A DNA stretch of 64,000 nucleotides from Hyphomicrobiaceae bacterium (lineage in GTDB: Bacteria; Pseudomonadota; Alphaproteobacteria; Rhizobiales; Devosiaceae): positions 1,240,001 to 1,304,000 of the forward strand of contig JACKJF010000003.1 of NCBI GenBank assembly GCA_020638095.1, given 5' to 3'. Positions 48,900-58,508 of the stretch are shown here, in pieces. The notes under the pieces are model-generated. The model was given only the letters and a program-made list of their open reading frames with translations. It was not told the origin of the DNA and ran no database searches. The stretch's first letter is position 1. Each line of letters begins with the position of its first letter. The translations under genes were made by a program, and so were the position numbers.

Positions 48900-49388
48900 T
48901 TGATCGAGCCCGGTGCGCCCGTTCCTTCCGTGAATGTCAAGCTGGTCGAGAATGGCGACGTTCACGACGCCGATACCGCCGAGATTTTCGCTCAGGGCCT
49001 GTCGGCCCTGTTCTGCGTACCGGGCGCCTTCACGCCGACCTGCTCGAACGATCACCTGCCGGGCTATGTTGAGAAGGCCGACCAGTTTGCTGCCCTCGGA
49101 GTCGACCGCATTATCTGCGCCGCCGCCAACGATCATCACGTGATGAAGGCCTGGTCCGAGGTCAAGGGCGCCAACGGAAAGGTCGCCTTCATCGCCGATC
49201 ATGCTGCAGCCTTCGCCGAGGGCCTCGGCGTCGCGACCCACATGTCGGCGCTTGGCCACCGCTACAAACGGTCCGCCTTTCTGATTCGGGACGGGCACAT
49301 TGTTGCGTCTTTCTCCGCCGACCAGCCCGGCCAGTTGGGTGATACCAGCGCCGACGCCGTGCTTGCCGCACTAAGGTCACAAAGCTGA
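48900..49388 (+). CDS. Peroxiredoxin (Prx5/type II)
   Basis: A 162-residue thiol peroxidase of the Prx5 type. The active site is FCVPGAFTPTCS with peroxidatic Cys48 and a second Cys39. It has no signal peptide, so it is cytosolic and likely uses glutathione or glutaredoxin, fitting the gshA in the window. The start is TTG at 48900 with AAGGAG 9 nt upstream. It is probably co-transcribed with the DsbD-alpha-like gene. Confidence 0.92.
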   Translation: MIEPGAPVPSVNVKLVENGDVHDADTAEIFAQGLSALFCVPGAFTPTCSNDHLPGYVEKADQFAALGVDRIICAAANDHHVMKAWSEVKGANGKVAFIADHAAAFAEGLGVATHMSALGHRYKRSAFLIRDGHIVASFSADQPGQLGDTSADAVLAALRSQS

Positions 49389-49433
49389 GCTATCCCCAGC
49401 GAGGGGAAGTAGTGCGTAATCTTGGCGGCTAGC

Positions 49434-50060
49434 ATGACAGAAAAATCCAGTTCCTTGGCGGCATGGCTGTCGCCGAATGTGCTTCGAGTGCTGACCCGCT
49501 CCGCGTTCGGCCTGTCGTTGGCCGCAATTCTTGCCGGTTGCAGCATGGGCAATCTCATGGGCGGCGGCTCGAGCGACGTCAACACGACCCAGCTTGCCGG
49601 CACCAGCGCCTCCCAGGCGGACATTAGCGCCGCGCAGAGTTCGGCACTGCCGGTCATCGCCACCGAATGCCCGCCCATTCGCGTCAGGGACGGATCGCAA
49701 TCGATTGTTTCCTACGAAAATAACCGGGTCGGTGACGCACAGTCGGTGCAGTTCCAGGCGGTCCTTGAGGATCAGTCGCGCAACTGCCGCGTTTCAAACG
49801 GACTGATCAACGTCACCATGGGTGCCCGCGGCCGGGTCATTCTCGGACCCAAGCCGGCAACCAATTCGCTGACCGTTCCGCTTCGTTTCGCTGTGGAGCG
49901 CGACAACGTTCCCGTGTTCACTCAGGTCTACGACATTCCGGTCACGGTCACCCCGCCGGAACAGTCCCAGGAATTCGTCAAGGTCGTCGACAATGTCGCG
50001 ATCCCCTATCTTGGTGGCGAGAACATCGTCATCTGGGTTGGCTTCGATACTCAGGGATGA
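49434..50060 (+). CDS. Predicted lipoprotein of unknown function
   Basis: A 208-residue lipoprotein. A hydrophobic signal segment (about 20-35) ends in the lipobox LAGC with Cys36. The mature protein has a Gly/Ser/Thr-rich linker, then a beta-rich domain (about 75-205) with two Cys (ATECPPI, SRNCRV) that may form a disulfide. No family is recognised with confidence. The start could be TTG 49422 or ATG 49434. It is followed by the glycine riboswitch unit. Confidence 0.75.
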   Translation: MTEKSSSLAAWLSPNVLRVLTRSAFGLSLAAILAGCSMGNLMGGGSSDVNTTQLAGTSASQADISAAQSSALPVIATECPPIRVRDGSQSIVSYENNRVGDAQSVQFQAVLEDQSRNCRVSNGLINVTMGARGRVILGPKPATNSLTVPLRFAVERDNVPVFTQVYDIPVTVTPPEQSQEFVKVVDNVAIPYLGGENIVIWVGFDTQG

Positions 50061-50074
50061 AACAAGGTCCGGCG

Positions 50075-50103
50075 TTGACGCCGGCAAATCCGGCGCGCTA
50101 ATC
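50075..50103 (+). promoter_or_regulatory. gcv operon promoter
   Basis: TTGACG (50075-50080), 17 nt, then CTAATC (50098-50103) fits a sigma-70 promoter upstream of the glycine riboswitch. Its -35 lies in the loop and stem of an inverted repeat CCGGCG-TTGA-CGCCGG (50069-50084), which may also terminate the preceding lipoprotein gene. Confidence 0.65.
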
Positions 50104-50111
50104 ATGAAGGC

Positions 50112-50303
50112 GTGAATGCGGGAGAGTCTGCCGGTGCAAATGCGCCGGTGGCGCCGAAGGAGCAACCGCCCCGGAATCTCTCAGGCAAACGGACCGCAAT
50201 CGCCATAAACTCTGGAAAGCGGAGGGCCTCATGGGCCACTCCCACCGAAGGAGCAACCGGGCCGAAAACCCGGGAAATCTCTCAGGTCGTTGAGACAGAG
50301 GGG
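50112..50303 (+). ncRNA. Tandem glycine riboswitch
   Basis: Two successive glycine aptamers of the gcvT RNA class. The first (about 50116-50198) and second (about 50211-50303) share the diagnostic blocks CGAAGGAGCAACCG and AATCTCTCAGG, each with flanking GGAGAG/CTCTGGAAAG stems. The short linker and paired layout are the classic cooperative form. It sits directly upstream of gcvT, so glycine should switch on the glycine-cleavage operon. A stem (CACGG...CCGTG) after aptamer 2 and before the gcvT ribosome site is a likely expression platform. Confidence 0.95.
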
Positions 50304-50359
50304 GCGCTGCACACGGCAAAACCGTGCGTGGCTTTGCTCGCCTCGAACCAGAGAGAAAA

Positions 50360-51520
50360 ATGGCCGACACGCCCAACGCCGACCTCAAGAAAGTGGTGCT
50401 CAACGACCGGCACGTTGCCGCCGGTGGCCGAATGGTGCCGTTTGGCGGCTATTCGTTGCCGGTCCAATACCTGCCCGGCATCATCAAGGAGCATGAGTGG
50501 ACCCGCACCCATGCCGGCCTGTTCGATGTTTCGCACATGGGGCCGAGCTTTCTCGAGCTCAAAAATCCCAGCGGTGACGCGGATGCGGATCACGCCGCGG
50601 TCGCTGCGCTGGTAGAGCCTCTCGTTTGCGGCGACATTGCCGGTCTGAAGCCCGGCCAGGTCCGCTACACCCTGCTGCTGAATGACCAGGGCGGCATCCT
50701 CGATGACCTGATGGTCGCGCGGTCTCCGCGTTTTGGCGGCACGCTCTACATCGTGGTCAACGCGGCGACCAAGGAAGCCGATTTCGCGATGATCGCTGCG
50801 GCGACGGCGGGAAAGGCCAAATTCACCCGTGCCGATGATGGTGCACTTCTCGCGCTTCAAGGTCCCGAAGCGGTTGACGTGATGGGAATGCTGATTCCGG
50901 AAGCCACCGAACTCGGATTCATGCACTACGGGTCATGGGAATGGAACGGCGCGCGCCTGATGATCGCGCGGTCCGGTTATACCGGCGAGGACGGATTCGA
51001 AATTCTGTGCCCCGCAGATTGCGCCGAGGATCTTTGGGATGCGTTGCATGCCGATCGCCGCGTCGAGCCGGCCGGGCTCGGCGCCCGCGACAGCCTCAGG
51101 CTTGAGGCCGGGTTGCCTCTCTATGGCCACGATCTTGACCAGACGACCTCTCCGGTCGAGGCCGATCTCGGCTTTGCCCTCTCCAAACGCCGCCGCGAGG
51201 CGCGCGATTTTCCGGGCGCCGAACGTATTCTCAATGAGCGTGAGAACGGCCCGGCCCGGGTTCGGGTTGGCCTCCTTGTCGACGGCGCACCGGCCCGCGA
51301 GGGCGCGGAAATCGTCGATACAGACGGAAGATCCGTCGGTATCGTCACGAGCGGCGGCTTTTCGCCCTCGCTGGGCCGCGCCATCGCCCTTGCCTTCGTC
51401 GCGCCGGAGCTTGGCGCGCCCGGGACCAGGCTTTTCGCTGTTGTCCGTGGTCGCCAGCAACCCGCAGACGTCACCCCCACCCCATTCGTCCCGCATCGCT
51501 ATTTCAGAAAGCCAGCCTGA
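50360..51520 (+). CDS. gcvT: Glycine cleavage system T protein (aminomethyltransferase)
   Basis: A 386-residue tetrahydrofolate-dependent aminomethyltransferase that releases ammonia and makes 5,10-methylene-THF from the lipoyl-bound intermediate. Typical blocks include [34 protein letters not shown] and [19 protein letters not shown]. First gene of the operon, 57 nt after the riboswitch, with AGAGAG upstream. Confidence 0.96.
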   Translation: MADTPNADLKKVVLNDRHVAAGGRMVPFGGYSLPVQYLPGIIKEHEWTRTHAGLFDVSHMGPSFLELKNPSGDADADHAAVAALVEPLVCGDIAGLKPGQVRYTLLLNDQGGILDDLMVARSPRFGGTLYIVVNAATKEADFAMIAAATAGKAKFTRADDGALLALQGPEAVDVMGMLIPEATELGFMHYGSWEWNGARLMIARSGYTGEDGFEILCPADCAEDLWDALHADRRVEPAGLGARDSLRLEAGLPLYGHDLDQTTSPVEADLGFALSKRRREARDFPGAERILNERENGPARVRVGLLVDGAPAREGAEIVDTDGRSVGIVTSGGFSPSLGRAIALAFVAPELGAPGTRLFAVVRGRQQPADVTPTPFVPHRYFRKPA

Positions 51521-51531
51521 AAGGATTGTCC

Positions 51532-51897
51532 ATGAGCACCCATTTCACCGAAGACCATGAATATATCCGCCAGGACGGTGCGACCGGCACCGTCGGCATT
51601 TCCGACTATGCGCAGTCCCAGCTTGGCGACATCGTTTTCGTCGAGCTACCTTCGGTCGGCGCGAAATTCACCAAGGGCGATGAGATCGCCGTGGTTGAAT
51701 CGGTCAAGGCCGCTTCGGAAATCTACGCACCCGTTTCAGGCACCATCACCGAAGTCAATGCCGCGCTCACCGGCGCGCCTGATCTGGTCAATTCCGACCC
51801 GATGGGCGCCGGCTGGTTCATCAAGATGTCCATCGATGACGCCGGTGAACTGACCGGCCTGATGGATGAAGCCGCCTACCAGAACCACATCGCCTGA
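51532..51897 (+). CDS. gcvH: Glycine cleavage system H protein
   Basis: A 121-residue lipoyl carrier that shuttles the aminomethyl group between P, T and L proteins. The lipoylated residue is Lys59 in [15 protein letters not shown]. The start at 51532 is preferred for its spacing from AAGGA; an in-frame TTG at 51526 exists. The P-protein genes follow 12 nt later. Confidence 0.97.
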   Translation: MSTHFTEDHEYIRQDGATGTVGISDYAQSQLGDIVFVELPSVGAKFTKGDEIAVVESVKAASEIYAPVSGTITEVNAALTGAPDLVNSDPMGAGWFIKMSIDDAGELTGLMDEAAYQNHIA

Positions 51898-51909
51898 CCC
51901 GGATTCCAA

Positions 51910-53253
51910 ATGCGTTATCTGCCCCATTCCGAGGCCGACCGGCAGCACATGCGTGCCGTCATCGGCATCAGCCGCACCGAAGATCTGTTCGGCGCCGTAC
52001 CCGACGACCTGCGGCTCGGCCATGCCGTCGATCTGCCGGGCCACAAGTCGGAACTCGAAGTTGACCGATACATGCGTGCGCTGGCGGGCAGGAACCGAAC
52101 GGCGGGCGAGGGTCCGTTCTTCGTTGGCGCCGGGGCCTATCGCCATCACGTGCCGGCAACCGTCGATCACCTCATCCAGCGGTCGGAGTTCCTGACCGCC
52201 TACACGCCCTATCAGCCTGAAATTTCGCAGGGAACGCTGCAGACGCTTTTCGAATTCCAGACTCAGGTCGCGCATCTGACCGGAATGGAGGTCGCCAACG
52301 CCTCGATGTACGACGGCTCGACCGCCCTTGCCGAAGCCGCGCTGATGGCCCAGCGCCTGACCCGCCGCCAGAAACTGGTGGTCTCCGGTGGAGTTCATCC
52401 GCAGTATCGCGACGTTCTTTCGACCTATGTCAGCCCAAAGGAAGGGCTTTGGCTGGCACAAACCGATGTTTCGGGAGCTGAGGATCTCGCCGCCGGACTC
52501 GATTCCGAGACCGCCGCCATCATTGTTCAGACGCCTGACTTTTTTGGCAATCTGCGCGACGTTAAAGCGCTTGCGGATGCGGCGCATGCCCACGGCGCCC
52601 TTCTGATCGTCAGTGTCACCGAGGTCATCTCCCTGGGGCTGATCGAGGCACCGGGCGCACTTGGCGCCGATATCGTCGTTGCGGAAGGCCAGTCGCTTGG
52701 CAACCCGCTGACGTTCGGCGGGCCCTATGTGGGGCTGCTGGCCACGCGCAACGCCTATGTCCGGCAAATGCCGGGCCGGGTCTGCGGCCAGACGGTCGAC
52801 GCGCGCGGCGAACGCGGCTTCGTTCTGACGCTTTCGACCCGTGAGCAGCATATCCGCCGTGAGAAAGCGACGTCGAACATCTGCACCAATTCCGGTCTTT
52901 GCGCCCTGGCATTCACCATTCACCTGTCTCTTCTTGGCGAGCGCGGACTGACACGGCTGGCGCGGCTCAACCACAAGCTCGCCCGCGATCTGGCCCAGCG
53001 CCTCATGGCGATCGAAGGCGTTGAACTGGTCAACCGGAGCTTCTTCAACGAATTCACCCTCCGCCTGCCCAAATCCGCCGCGAATGTGGTGGACGATCTC
53101 GCCCGGAAGGGCGTGCTTGGCGGCGTCCCCGTGTCGCGGCTGCTGCCGCAAATCCCTGAAGTCGAAGACCTTCTTGTTGTTGCTGTCACAGAAACCTCAA
53201 CCGAAAGCGATTTCGATGACTATGTTGCCGCTCTGGCGGAGGTCCTGAAATGA
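51910..53253 (+). CDS. gcvPA: Glycine dehydrogenase (decarboxylating) subunit 1
   Basis: A 447-residue alpha half of a split P protein. [14 protein letters not shown] and the [19 protein letters not shown] segment match the GcvPA family. It lacks the PLP lysine, which is in subunit 2, and forms a heterotetramer with it. Its stop overlaps the gcvPB start by 4 nt (ATGA). Confidence 0.96.
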   Translation: MRYLPHSEADRQHMRAVIGISRTEDLFGAVPDDLRLGHAVDLPGHKSELEVDRYMRALAGRNRTAGEGPFFVGAGAYRHHVPATVDHLIQRSEFLTAYTPYQPEISQGTLQTLFEFQTQVAHLTGMEVANASMYDGSTALAEAALMAQRLTRRQKLVVSGGVHPQYRDVLSTYVSPKEGLWLAQTDVSGAEDLAAGLDSETAAIIVQTPDFFGNLRDVKALADAAHAHGALLIVSVTEVISLGLIEAPGALGADIVVAEGQSLGNPLTFGGPYVGLLATRNAYVRQMPGRVCGQTVDARGERGFVLTLSTREQHIRREKATSNICTNSGLCALAFTIHLSLLGERGLTRLARLNHKLARDLAQRLMAIEGVELVNRSFFNEFTLRLPKSAANVVDDLARKGVLGGVPVSRLLPQIPEVEDLLVVAVTETSTESDFDDYVAALAEVLK

Positions 53254-54800
53254 GCCTCAACACGCAGGGCCGGCCTACTGCCATCGACGAAGTGTCACCC
53301 TCCAGCGACGGTCACCGTGCAGCGCTTCTGCCCGACGAACCGTTGCTCTTCGAGATCGGGGGAACCGATCATTCCGGAGTCGACATCGACGATGTCGAAA
53401 TCGACGACGCCTATCTGGGTGGCCAGATGCGCCGGACGCCGCTTGACCTTCCCGGTCTGACCGAACCCGAAACGATGCGACATTACGTGCGGCTGTCGCG
53501 CCTCAACTATTCGATCGATGCCGGGCTCTATCCGCTCGGCAGCTGCACGATGAAACACAATCCACGCCTCAACGAGAAGGCCGCGCGCCTGCCGGGCTTT
53601 GCCGACATTCACCCGCTGCAACCGGTCTCGACAGTTCAGGGAGCGCTCGAATTGATGGGTGAGCTTGCCGATTGGCTGATGGTCCTGACCAACACGCGCG
53701 CCGTCGCGCTCAGCCCCAAGGCGGGCGCCCACGGCGAAATGTGCGGCATGATGGCCATTCGCGCGGCCCACCAGGCATCGGGGCAGGGCCACCGCGACGT
53801 GGTGCTTGTGCCCGAGAGCGCGCACGGAACCAATCCGGCGACCGCCGCGTTCCTTGGTTATCGCGTGAAACCGATCCCGGCCGCCGAAGACGGCACGGTG
53901 CGCGCCGACGATGTCGAGGCCGCACTTGGTCCCGACGTGGCCGCCATCATGCTGACCAATCCTAACACGGTCGGCCTGTTCGAGCCCGAGATCCGAAAAA
54001 TCGCCGACGTGGTTCACGCAGCGGGCGCCTATTTCTACTGCGACGGTGCGAACTTCAACGCCATCATGGGCGTGGTGCGGCCAGGTGATCTCGGCATCGA
54101 CGCGATGCATATCAACCTGCACAAGACCTTTTCGACCCCGCATGGTGGTGGGGGTCCGGGCGCGGGCCCGGTTGTGCTTTCCGACGCGCTGGCGCCGTTC
54201 GCGCCGGTTCCGTTCGTCCGGCGAACCGACTCGGGCCTTGAATTGGTGGAGCACGCGACGGGTTCGGAAAGCTTTGGCCGAATGACCGCCTTTCACGGCC
54301 AGATGGGCATGTATGTGCGTGCGCTGACCTATATGCTCAGCCATGGCGGCGATGGGCTGAGGCAGGCGGCAAAGGATGCCGTGCTCAACGCCAACTACAT
54401 CAAGGCGCGGATCGGAACGCGTTTCTCGATTCCGTTCGCATCACAGCACTGCATGCACGAGGTGCTTTGCGACGACAGTTTCCTCGAAGGCACCGACGTA
54501 ACCACGCTCGATTTCGCCAAGGCGATGATCGACGAGGGTTATCACCCGATGACCATGTATTTCCCGCTGGTCGTGCATGGCGCCATGCTGATCGAGCCGA
54601 CCGAAAGCGAGTCGCTCGCCTCCCTGGATGCCTTTGCCGATGCCCTGATCCGGCTTGCGGACGCGGCGAAGGCCGGAGAGGTCGAACGCTTCGCCAACGC
54701 GCCGCAATCCGCGCCGCGGGCGCGCCTCGACGAAACCCTGGCGGCGCGCAAACCGGTGTTGAAATGGACGCAGCCGGATCCCGCCATTGCGGCGGAATAG
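53250..54800 (+). CDS. gcvPB: Glycine dehydrogenase (decarboxylating) subunit 2
   Basis: A 516-residue beta half of the split P protein carrying the PLP site, Lys292 in [33 protein letters not shown] and [11 protein letters not shown] are also conserved. The N-terminal 40 residues are an acidic, poorly conserved leader. With gcvPA it replaces the single-chain GcvP of many proteobacteria. The RNase T2 gene starts 3 nt after it. Confidence 0.96.
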   Translation: MSLNTQGRPTAIDEVSPSSDGHRAALLPDEPLLFEIGGTDHSGVDIDDVEIDDAYLGGQMRRTPLDLPGLTEPETMRHYVRLSRLNYSIDAGLYPLGSCTMKHNPRLNEKAARLPGFADIHPLQPVSTVQGALELMGELADWLMVLTNTRAVALSPKAGAHGEMCGMMAIRAAHQASGQGHRDVVLVPESAHGTNPATAAFLGYRVKPIPAAEDGTVRADDVEAALGPDVAAIMLTNPNTVGLFEPEIRKIADVVHAAGAYFYCDGANFNAIMGVVRPGDLGIDAMHINLHKTFSTPHGGGGPGAGPVVLSDALAPFAPVPFVRRTDSGLELVEHATGSESFGRMTAFHGQMGMYVRALTYMLSHGGDGLRQAAKDAVLNANYIKARIGTRFSIPFASQHCMHEVLCDDSFLEGTDVTTLDFAKAMIDEGYHPMTMYFPLVVHGAMLIEPTESESLASLDAFADALIRLADAAKAGEVERFANAPQSAPRARLDETLAARKPVLKWTQPDPAIAAE

Positions 54801-54803
54801 GGC

Positions 54804-55631
54804 ATGAAGCTCGGCACCATTTCGAGCGCGCTGACCCTGGTCCTTCTTGCCGGTGCGGCACTGCTCGCCTTTGGACCCGAGATCTGGCAGCAGGTTGACC
54901 CTGCGGTAAGCCCTCCCCCGGCGGCACCCGATATTCAGACCGTTCCAACGGCCGCGGTCGCGACTGGGCCACTGCTCTCGGGCACGTTCACGCTCGCCAT
55001 TTCCTGGCAGCCAGCCTTTTGCGAACAGCAATCGCTGAAGCCCGAATGCCAAGGTCAGAAGCTGGGCGACTTCTCCGCCGATCACTTCGCCCTGCATGGG
55101 CTCTGGCCGGAACCGCAAGGAACCGAATATTGCGGCGTGTCAAATGCGGACGAACAGGCTGACAATCGGGGTGACTGGCGCAACCTGCCGCGCGTCCGTC
55201 TTCCGGCGGCGCTTCGCGCTCGGCTCGAAGAGGCGATGCCGGGAACATTGTCCTATCTCGATCGCCACGAATGGACGAAGCACGGAACGTGTTCAGGCGC
55301 TGAACCCGAAGCCTATTTCCAAGCCGCAATTGCACTTCTCGACGAGATCAATGCCTCTGCGGTACGCAATCTATTCGTCGCCAGCGTCGGCAAGTCTCTG
55401 ACCGCCGACACGGTCCGCACCGCGTTTGACCAGGCTTTCGGCGCGGGCTCGGGCGCGCGGGTGACGGTTGAATGTGGCGATGACGCGAACCGGCATCTGA
55501 TCAATGAACTCCGGATTTCGATCAAAGGCGAAATCGGGTCGCAGCCGGATCTCGCCGCTTTGTTGAGGGATGCGGCCTCACGTCAGCGCGGATGTCCGGC
55601 GGGGATTATCGATCCCGTCGGGCTGCAATGA
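54804..55631 (+). CDS. Secreted RNase T2-family ribonuclease
   Basis: A 275-residue ribonuclease of the T2/I type. The N-terminal hydrophobic segment (about 7-24) is a signal peptide or anchor and is followed by a Pro/Ala/Thr-rich linker. Catalytic blocks CAS I FALHGLWPE (His98) and CAS II RHEWTKHGTC (His155, Glu156, Lys159, His160) are complete, with several Cys that may form disulfides. It should cleave RNA in the periplasm or outside the cell. The 3-nt gap to gcvPB suggests read-through from the glycine operon. Confidence 0.93.
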   Translation: MKLGTISSALTLVLLAGAALLAFGPEIWQQVDPAVSPPPAAPDIQTVPTAAVATGPLLSGTFTLAISWQPAFCEQQSLKPECQGQKLGDFSADHFALHGLWPEPQGTEYCGVSNADEQADNRGDWRNLPRVRLPAALRARLEEAMPGTLSYLDRHEWTKHGTCSGAEPEAYFQAAIALLDEINASAVRNLFVASVGKSLTADTVRTAFDQAFGAGSGARVTVECGDDANRHLINELRISIKGEIGSQPDLAALLRDAASRQRGCPAGIIDPVGLQ

Positions 55632-55633
55632 AA

Positions 55634-55655
55634 AAGGCGGGCAACTGCCCGCCTT
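55634..55655 (-). terminator. Terminator shared by the atp operon and RNase T2 gene
   Basis: AAGGCGGGC-AACT-GCCCGCCTT forms a 9-bp stem. On the minus strand it is followed by a T-run (five A at 55631-55635 on the plus strand), which makes a canonical intrinsic terminator for the atp operon. In the plus direction it lies 3 nt after the RNase T2 stop but has a weaker T-run. Confidence 0.85.
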
Positions 55656-55682
55656 CTGGAAGCCATCGGAACCGGAACCGCC

Positions 55683-56165
55683 TTAGTTCAAACGGTCGCC
55701 AACTTCCTTGATCGAAGCCGAAATCACGTCGTCACCCTGCTTGGTCATCTGGTCCTGCAGCAGATGACGCGCCGCCTCGATAGCCACATCGGCCGAGCGG
55801 GCGCGGACATCCGCGATGGCCTGAGCCTCGGCCTGGGCGATTTTTTCCTCGACTGCCTTCCGGCGCCGGGCAACGAGTTCGGTCAGCGATTCCTCGGCTT
55901 CCCGGGCCATGCGATCGGCCTCTTCACGCGCGGCGCTGACGATTTCCTCGGCTTCCGCCTCGGCGGCCTTACGCTTGCGCTCATAGTCGGCAAGCATGGC
56001 CTGTGCCTCTTCGCGCAGGCGCTTGGCTTCGCTGAGATCGTCCTCGATCTTCTTGATCTGCTTGTCGAGAGCACCGGTGATCGCGCCCGGAACCTTGAGA
56101 TAGATGACAACGCCGATAAAGACGATCAGGGCGATAAAGGCCCAGAATGCTGCATCAAATGCCAT
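55683..56165 (-). CDS. atpF: ATP synthase F0 subunit b
   Basis: A 160-residue b-type stalk subunit. A single N-terminal helix (WAFIALIVFIGVVIYLKV) is followed by a long charged alpha-helical domain rich in Lys, Glu and Ala. It is the last gene of the F0 operon and starts 4 nt after the b' gene stop. The start MAFDAAFW at 56165 excludes a basic 34-residue extension. Confidence 0.92.
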   Translation of the reverse strand: MAFDAAFWAFIALIVFIGVVIYLKVPGAITGALDKQIKKIEDDLSEAKRLREEAQAMLADYERKRKAAEAEAEEIVSAAREEADRMAREAEESLTELVARRRKAVEEKIAQAEAQAIADVRARSADVAIEAARHLLQDQMTKQGDDVISASIKEVGDRLN

Positions 56166-56169
56166 GGGT

Positions 56170-56787
56170 TCAGCCCTCCAGCACTTTCTTGACGGCACTC
56201 GCCGCCTCAGCGGCCGAGACCTTGCCGGCAATCTGGCCGACGAGGGCCGCTGCGGTGTCAGCGGCAATCGCGTCGACGTTCTTCAGCGCCTCGGTCTTGG
56301 TCGCCTGAATGCGTGCTTCAGCGGTTGCCACCTGCTTAGACAATTCGGCCTCCACCTCCGCCCGGCGGGCGTCAGCGGCGGCGCTATTGTCAGCGCGGGT
56401 CTGTTCGGCAATGCCGTGCGCCTTCTGGCGGGCCTCGGCGAGTTCCTTTTCATAGGCTTCGACGGCCTGGTCGGTGCGCTGACGCATCCGGTCCGCCTCG
56501 GCGAGATCGCTCTCGATCCGGTCCTGCCGGACTTCGAGAATTTCCCCGATACGCGGCAACGCCACGCGCGCCATGATCACGTAAAGCGCGCCAAACGTGA
56601 TCGCCAGCCACAAAAGCTGTGATCCGAAAGTGGACGCGTCGAACGGCGGAAACCCGACGGCTTCATGTCCGCCGGCAGCAGCTTCCGTGGTCGCGTGCGT
56701 GTCGGTCACAGCCTGTGCACCTGCGGTACTGTCTTGCGCGACAGCACCATTCTCGACAACGACTTGTGGTTGGGCTTCACCAGCCAT
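56170..56787 (-). CDS. atpF': ATP synthase F0 subunit b' (AtpF2)
   Basis: A 205-residue second stalk subunit, typical of alphaproteobacteria and photosynthetic lineages. An acidic Ala/Gly/Thr-rich N-terminal tail of about 50 residues precedes the membrane helix (SQLLWLAITFGALYVIMARV) and long coiled-coil helix. It pairs with subunit b to form the heterodimeric stator. Confidence 0.9.
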   Translation of the reverse strand: MAGEAQPQVVVENGAVAQDSTAGAQAVTDTHATTEAAAGGHEAVGFPPFDASTFGSQLLWLAITFGALYVIMARVALPRIGEILEVRQDRIESDLAEADRMRQRTDQAVEAYEKELAEARQKAHGIAEQTRADNSAAADARRAEVEAELSKQVATAEARIQATKTEALKNVDAIAADTAAALVGQIAGKVSAAEAASAVKKVLEG

Positions 56788-56855
56788 CGATCATTCCTTT
56801 GTCGTATGACGCGGAAAAGGGCGCGGGAAACCTCCCGCGCGCCCCGCAAACGAAC

Positions 56856-57083
56856 TCAGACTGCGTAGAGCAGCAGGAAGGCGATAACCAGCGAGAAGAT
56901 GCCCAGAGCTTCGGTCACGGCGAAGCCGAAGATCAGGTTCGAGAACTGGCCCGCGGCCGCCGAAGGGTTGCGCAGGGCGCCGGCAAGATAGTTGCCGAAG
57001 ATCACGCCCACGCCGACACCGGCGCCGCCCATACCGATACAGGCAATACCCGCTCCGATCAGTTTTGCTGCATCTGCTTCCAT
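56856..57083 (-). CDS. atpE: ATP synthase F0 subunit c
   Basis: A 75-residue proteolipid of the rotor ring. Two helices flank the polar loop (LRNPSA), and the proton-binding carboxylate is Glu58 in [10 protein letters not shown]. The Gly-rich first helix ([14 protein letters not shown]) is normal. No sodium-binding pattern is obvious, so it is proton driven. It is one of the most highly translated operon members in this group. Confidence 0.97.
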   Translation of the reverse strand: MEADAAKLIGAGIACIGMGGAGVGVGVIFGNYLAGALRNPSAAAGQFSNLIFGFAVTEALGIFSLVIAFLLLYAV

Positions 57084-57131
57084 TTTTAACTCCGTTGGAT
57101 TGGTTTGATGGATTGAACTGGGCCGGACCGC

Positions 57132-57911
57132 TCAGTGTCCGGGATGGATCGCGTCATTGAGATAGACGCAGGTGAGAACCGCAAAGACGAACGCCTGCAG
57201 CGCCGCAACCAGGAATTCGAGACCGGTCAGCGCCACGGCCATGCCGAAGGGCAGGATGGCGACTACGCCCCATGCACCGGCGCCCAGAAGCGCGACGACC
57301 ATGCCGCCGAACACCTTGAGCACGATGTGACCCGCCAGCATGTTGCCCCATAGTCGGAGGCTGTGGCTCAGGGGCCGCGACAGGAACGAGATGATTTCGA
57401 TCGGCACAACCAGCCAGATGATGAACCAGGGAATCCCGGGCGGCACGAAAAGCTTGAGGAATTTCGCGCCATTGCGCATGAACCCGTAGATCACCACCAC
57501 AAGGAAAACCAGAACGGCCAGCGCCGCAGTGACGATGATGTGGCTCGTCACGGTGAAGAAGTAGGGCACCATGCCGAAGAAATTGGCGACCAGAATGAAC
57601 ATGAAGAGCGTGAAGACGAACGGGAAGAACCGCATGCCTTCCGTGCCGGCCGACGAACGCACCATATTGGCCACGAACTCGTAGACCATCTCCGCCATCA
57701 ACTGCATGCGACCTGGCACCAGCCCGCGCCCGCGCGTTGACAGAATGAGGAAGGCACTGGCCGCCAAAAGCGTCAGCAGCATGAACAGCGCCGAATTGGT
57801 GAAGGCGATTTCCATCCCGCTGCCTTCGGAGCCATTGCCGCCGAAGTTGCCGAAGGTGAAATATTTCACAATATTGAACTGATGGATCGGCTCAATCGCT
57901 TTTTCGGACAC
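57132..57911 (-). CDS. atpB: ATP synthase F0 subunit a
   Basis: A 259-residue membrane subunit that forms the proton half-channels. The essential Arg is Arg186 in [15 protein letters not shown], and the later region has [14 protein letters not shown]. The start is GTG at 57911 with AGG just upstream. It lies 23 nt after atpI in the operon. Confidence 0.97.
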   Translation of the reverse strand: MSEKAIEPIHQFNIVKYFTFGNFGGNGSEGSGMEIAFTNSALFMLLTLLAASAFLILSTRGRGLVPGRMQLMAEMVYEFVANMVRSSAGTEGMRFFPFVFTLFMFILVANFFGMVPYFFTVTSHIIVTAALAVLVFLVVVIYGFMRNGAKFLKLFVPPGIPWFIIWLVVPIEIISFLSRPLSHSLRLWGNMLAGHIVLKVFGGMVVALLGAGAWGVVAILPFGMAVALTGLEFLVAALQAFVFAVLTCVYLNDAIHPGH

Positions 57912-57934
57912 GCCTTAATCCTTCTTCCGCGACC

Positions 57935-58321
57935 CTAGTCATCATCGTCGTCCAGCACCTGGCTGGAAGACGCCGTCCCCACGGACACATCGGCGTTCAT
58001 TTCCGCCGCCGCCCGCATAACATTGAGAACGCCCGCTGCAAAGCCCAACAGCAATAAAACGATCATCGCCCACGGTCTTGTCCCCAGCAACAGATCGATT
58101 CCATAACCGATCCCAGCACCGACAATGATCGCGGCCACGAACTCGGCGGCGAAGCGAAACGCCCGTCCCATTCCGGTCATTTCCCGTTGCCGGAATTCCG
58201 CCGATGCCTCGGCGACCATCGTCTCGCGCCTGGCACCCGCGATCCGTTCCGCAAGCGACCGGCTGCGGTCGCGTGCTTCACGTTCCGGATCCGGGCCATC
58301 GGAATGAGACGAATTGGCCAT
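57935..58321 (-). CDS. atpI: AtpI/AtpZ-like ATP synthase accessory protein
   Basis: A 128-residue protein with an Arg-rich cytosolic N-terminus (about 1-50), two membrane helices (about 58-78 and 84-105) and an acidic poly-Asp end. AtpI proteins help assemble the c-ring or act as magnesium/calcium channels. First gene of the F0 operon, about 53 nt from the predicted transcription start. Confidence 0.88.
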   Translation of the reverse strand: MANSSHSDGPDPEREARDRSRSLAERIAGARRETMVAEASAEFRQREMTGMGRAFRFAAEFVAAIIVGAGIGYGIDLLLGTRPWAMIVLLLLGFAAGVLNVMRAAAEMNADVSVGTASSSQVLDDDDD

Positions 58322-58380
58322 CGCGCACGCCGCCTTTTCTGCTGCCCAGCCTTGAAAGAGAGCCCCCTCAAGTCGGGCGC

Positions 58381-58409
58381 AACATAATTTCGCCCCCGCA
58401 ACCTGTCAA
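58381..58409 (-). promoter_or_regulatory. atp (F0) operon promoter
   Basis: On the minus strand a consensus TTGACA (58409-58404) is followed after exactly 17 nt by TATGTT (58386-58381). It lies 60-88 nt upstream of the atpI start codon. The rest of the 187-bp gap to smc is AT-rich (58430-58460) and shows no gene. Confidence 0.75.
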
Positions 58410-58508
58410 GCGACAGAGCGGGTGATTAAGATATTGATATTATTGAATAAAATGGAAATGACATGCGTTGACCTAGCTTGTTTGGCGCTCGCGCCGCCGA
58501 TGTCCGGC

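Noticed and set aside
50112..50615. An open reading frame starting inside the glycine riboswitch
   Set aside because: The region is explained by two aptamers with diagnostic sequence, and the frame differs from gcvT.
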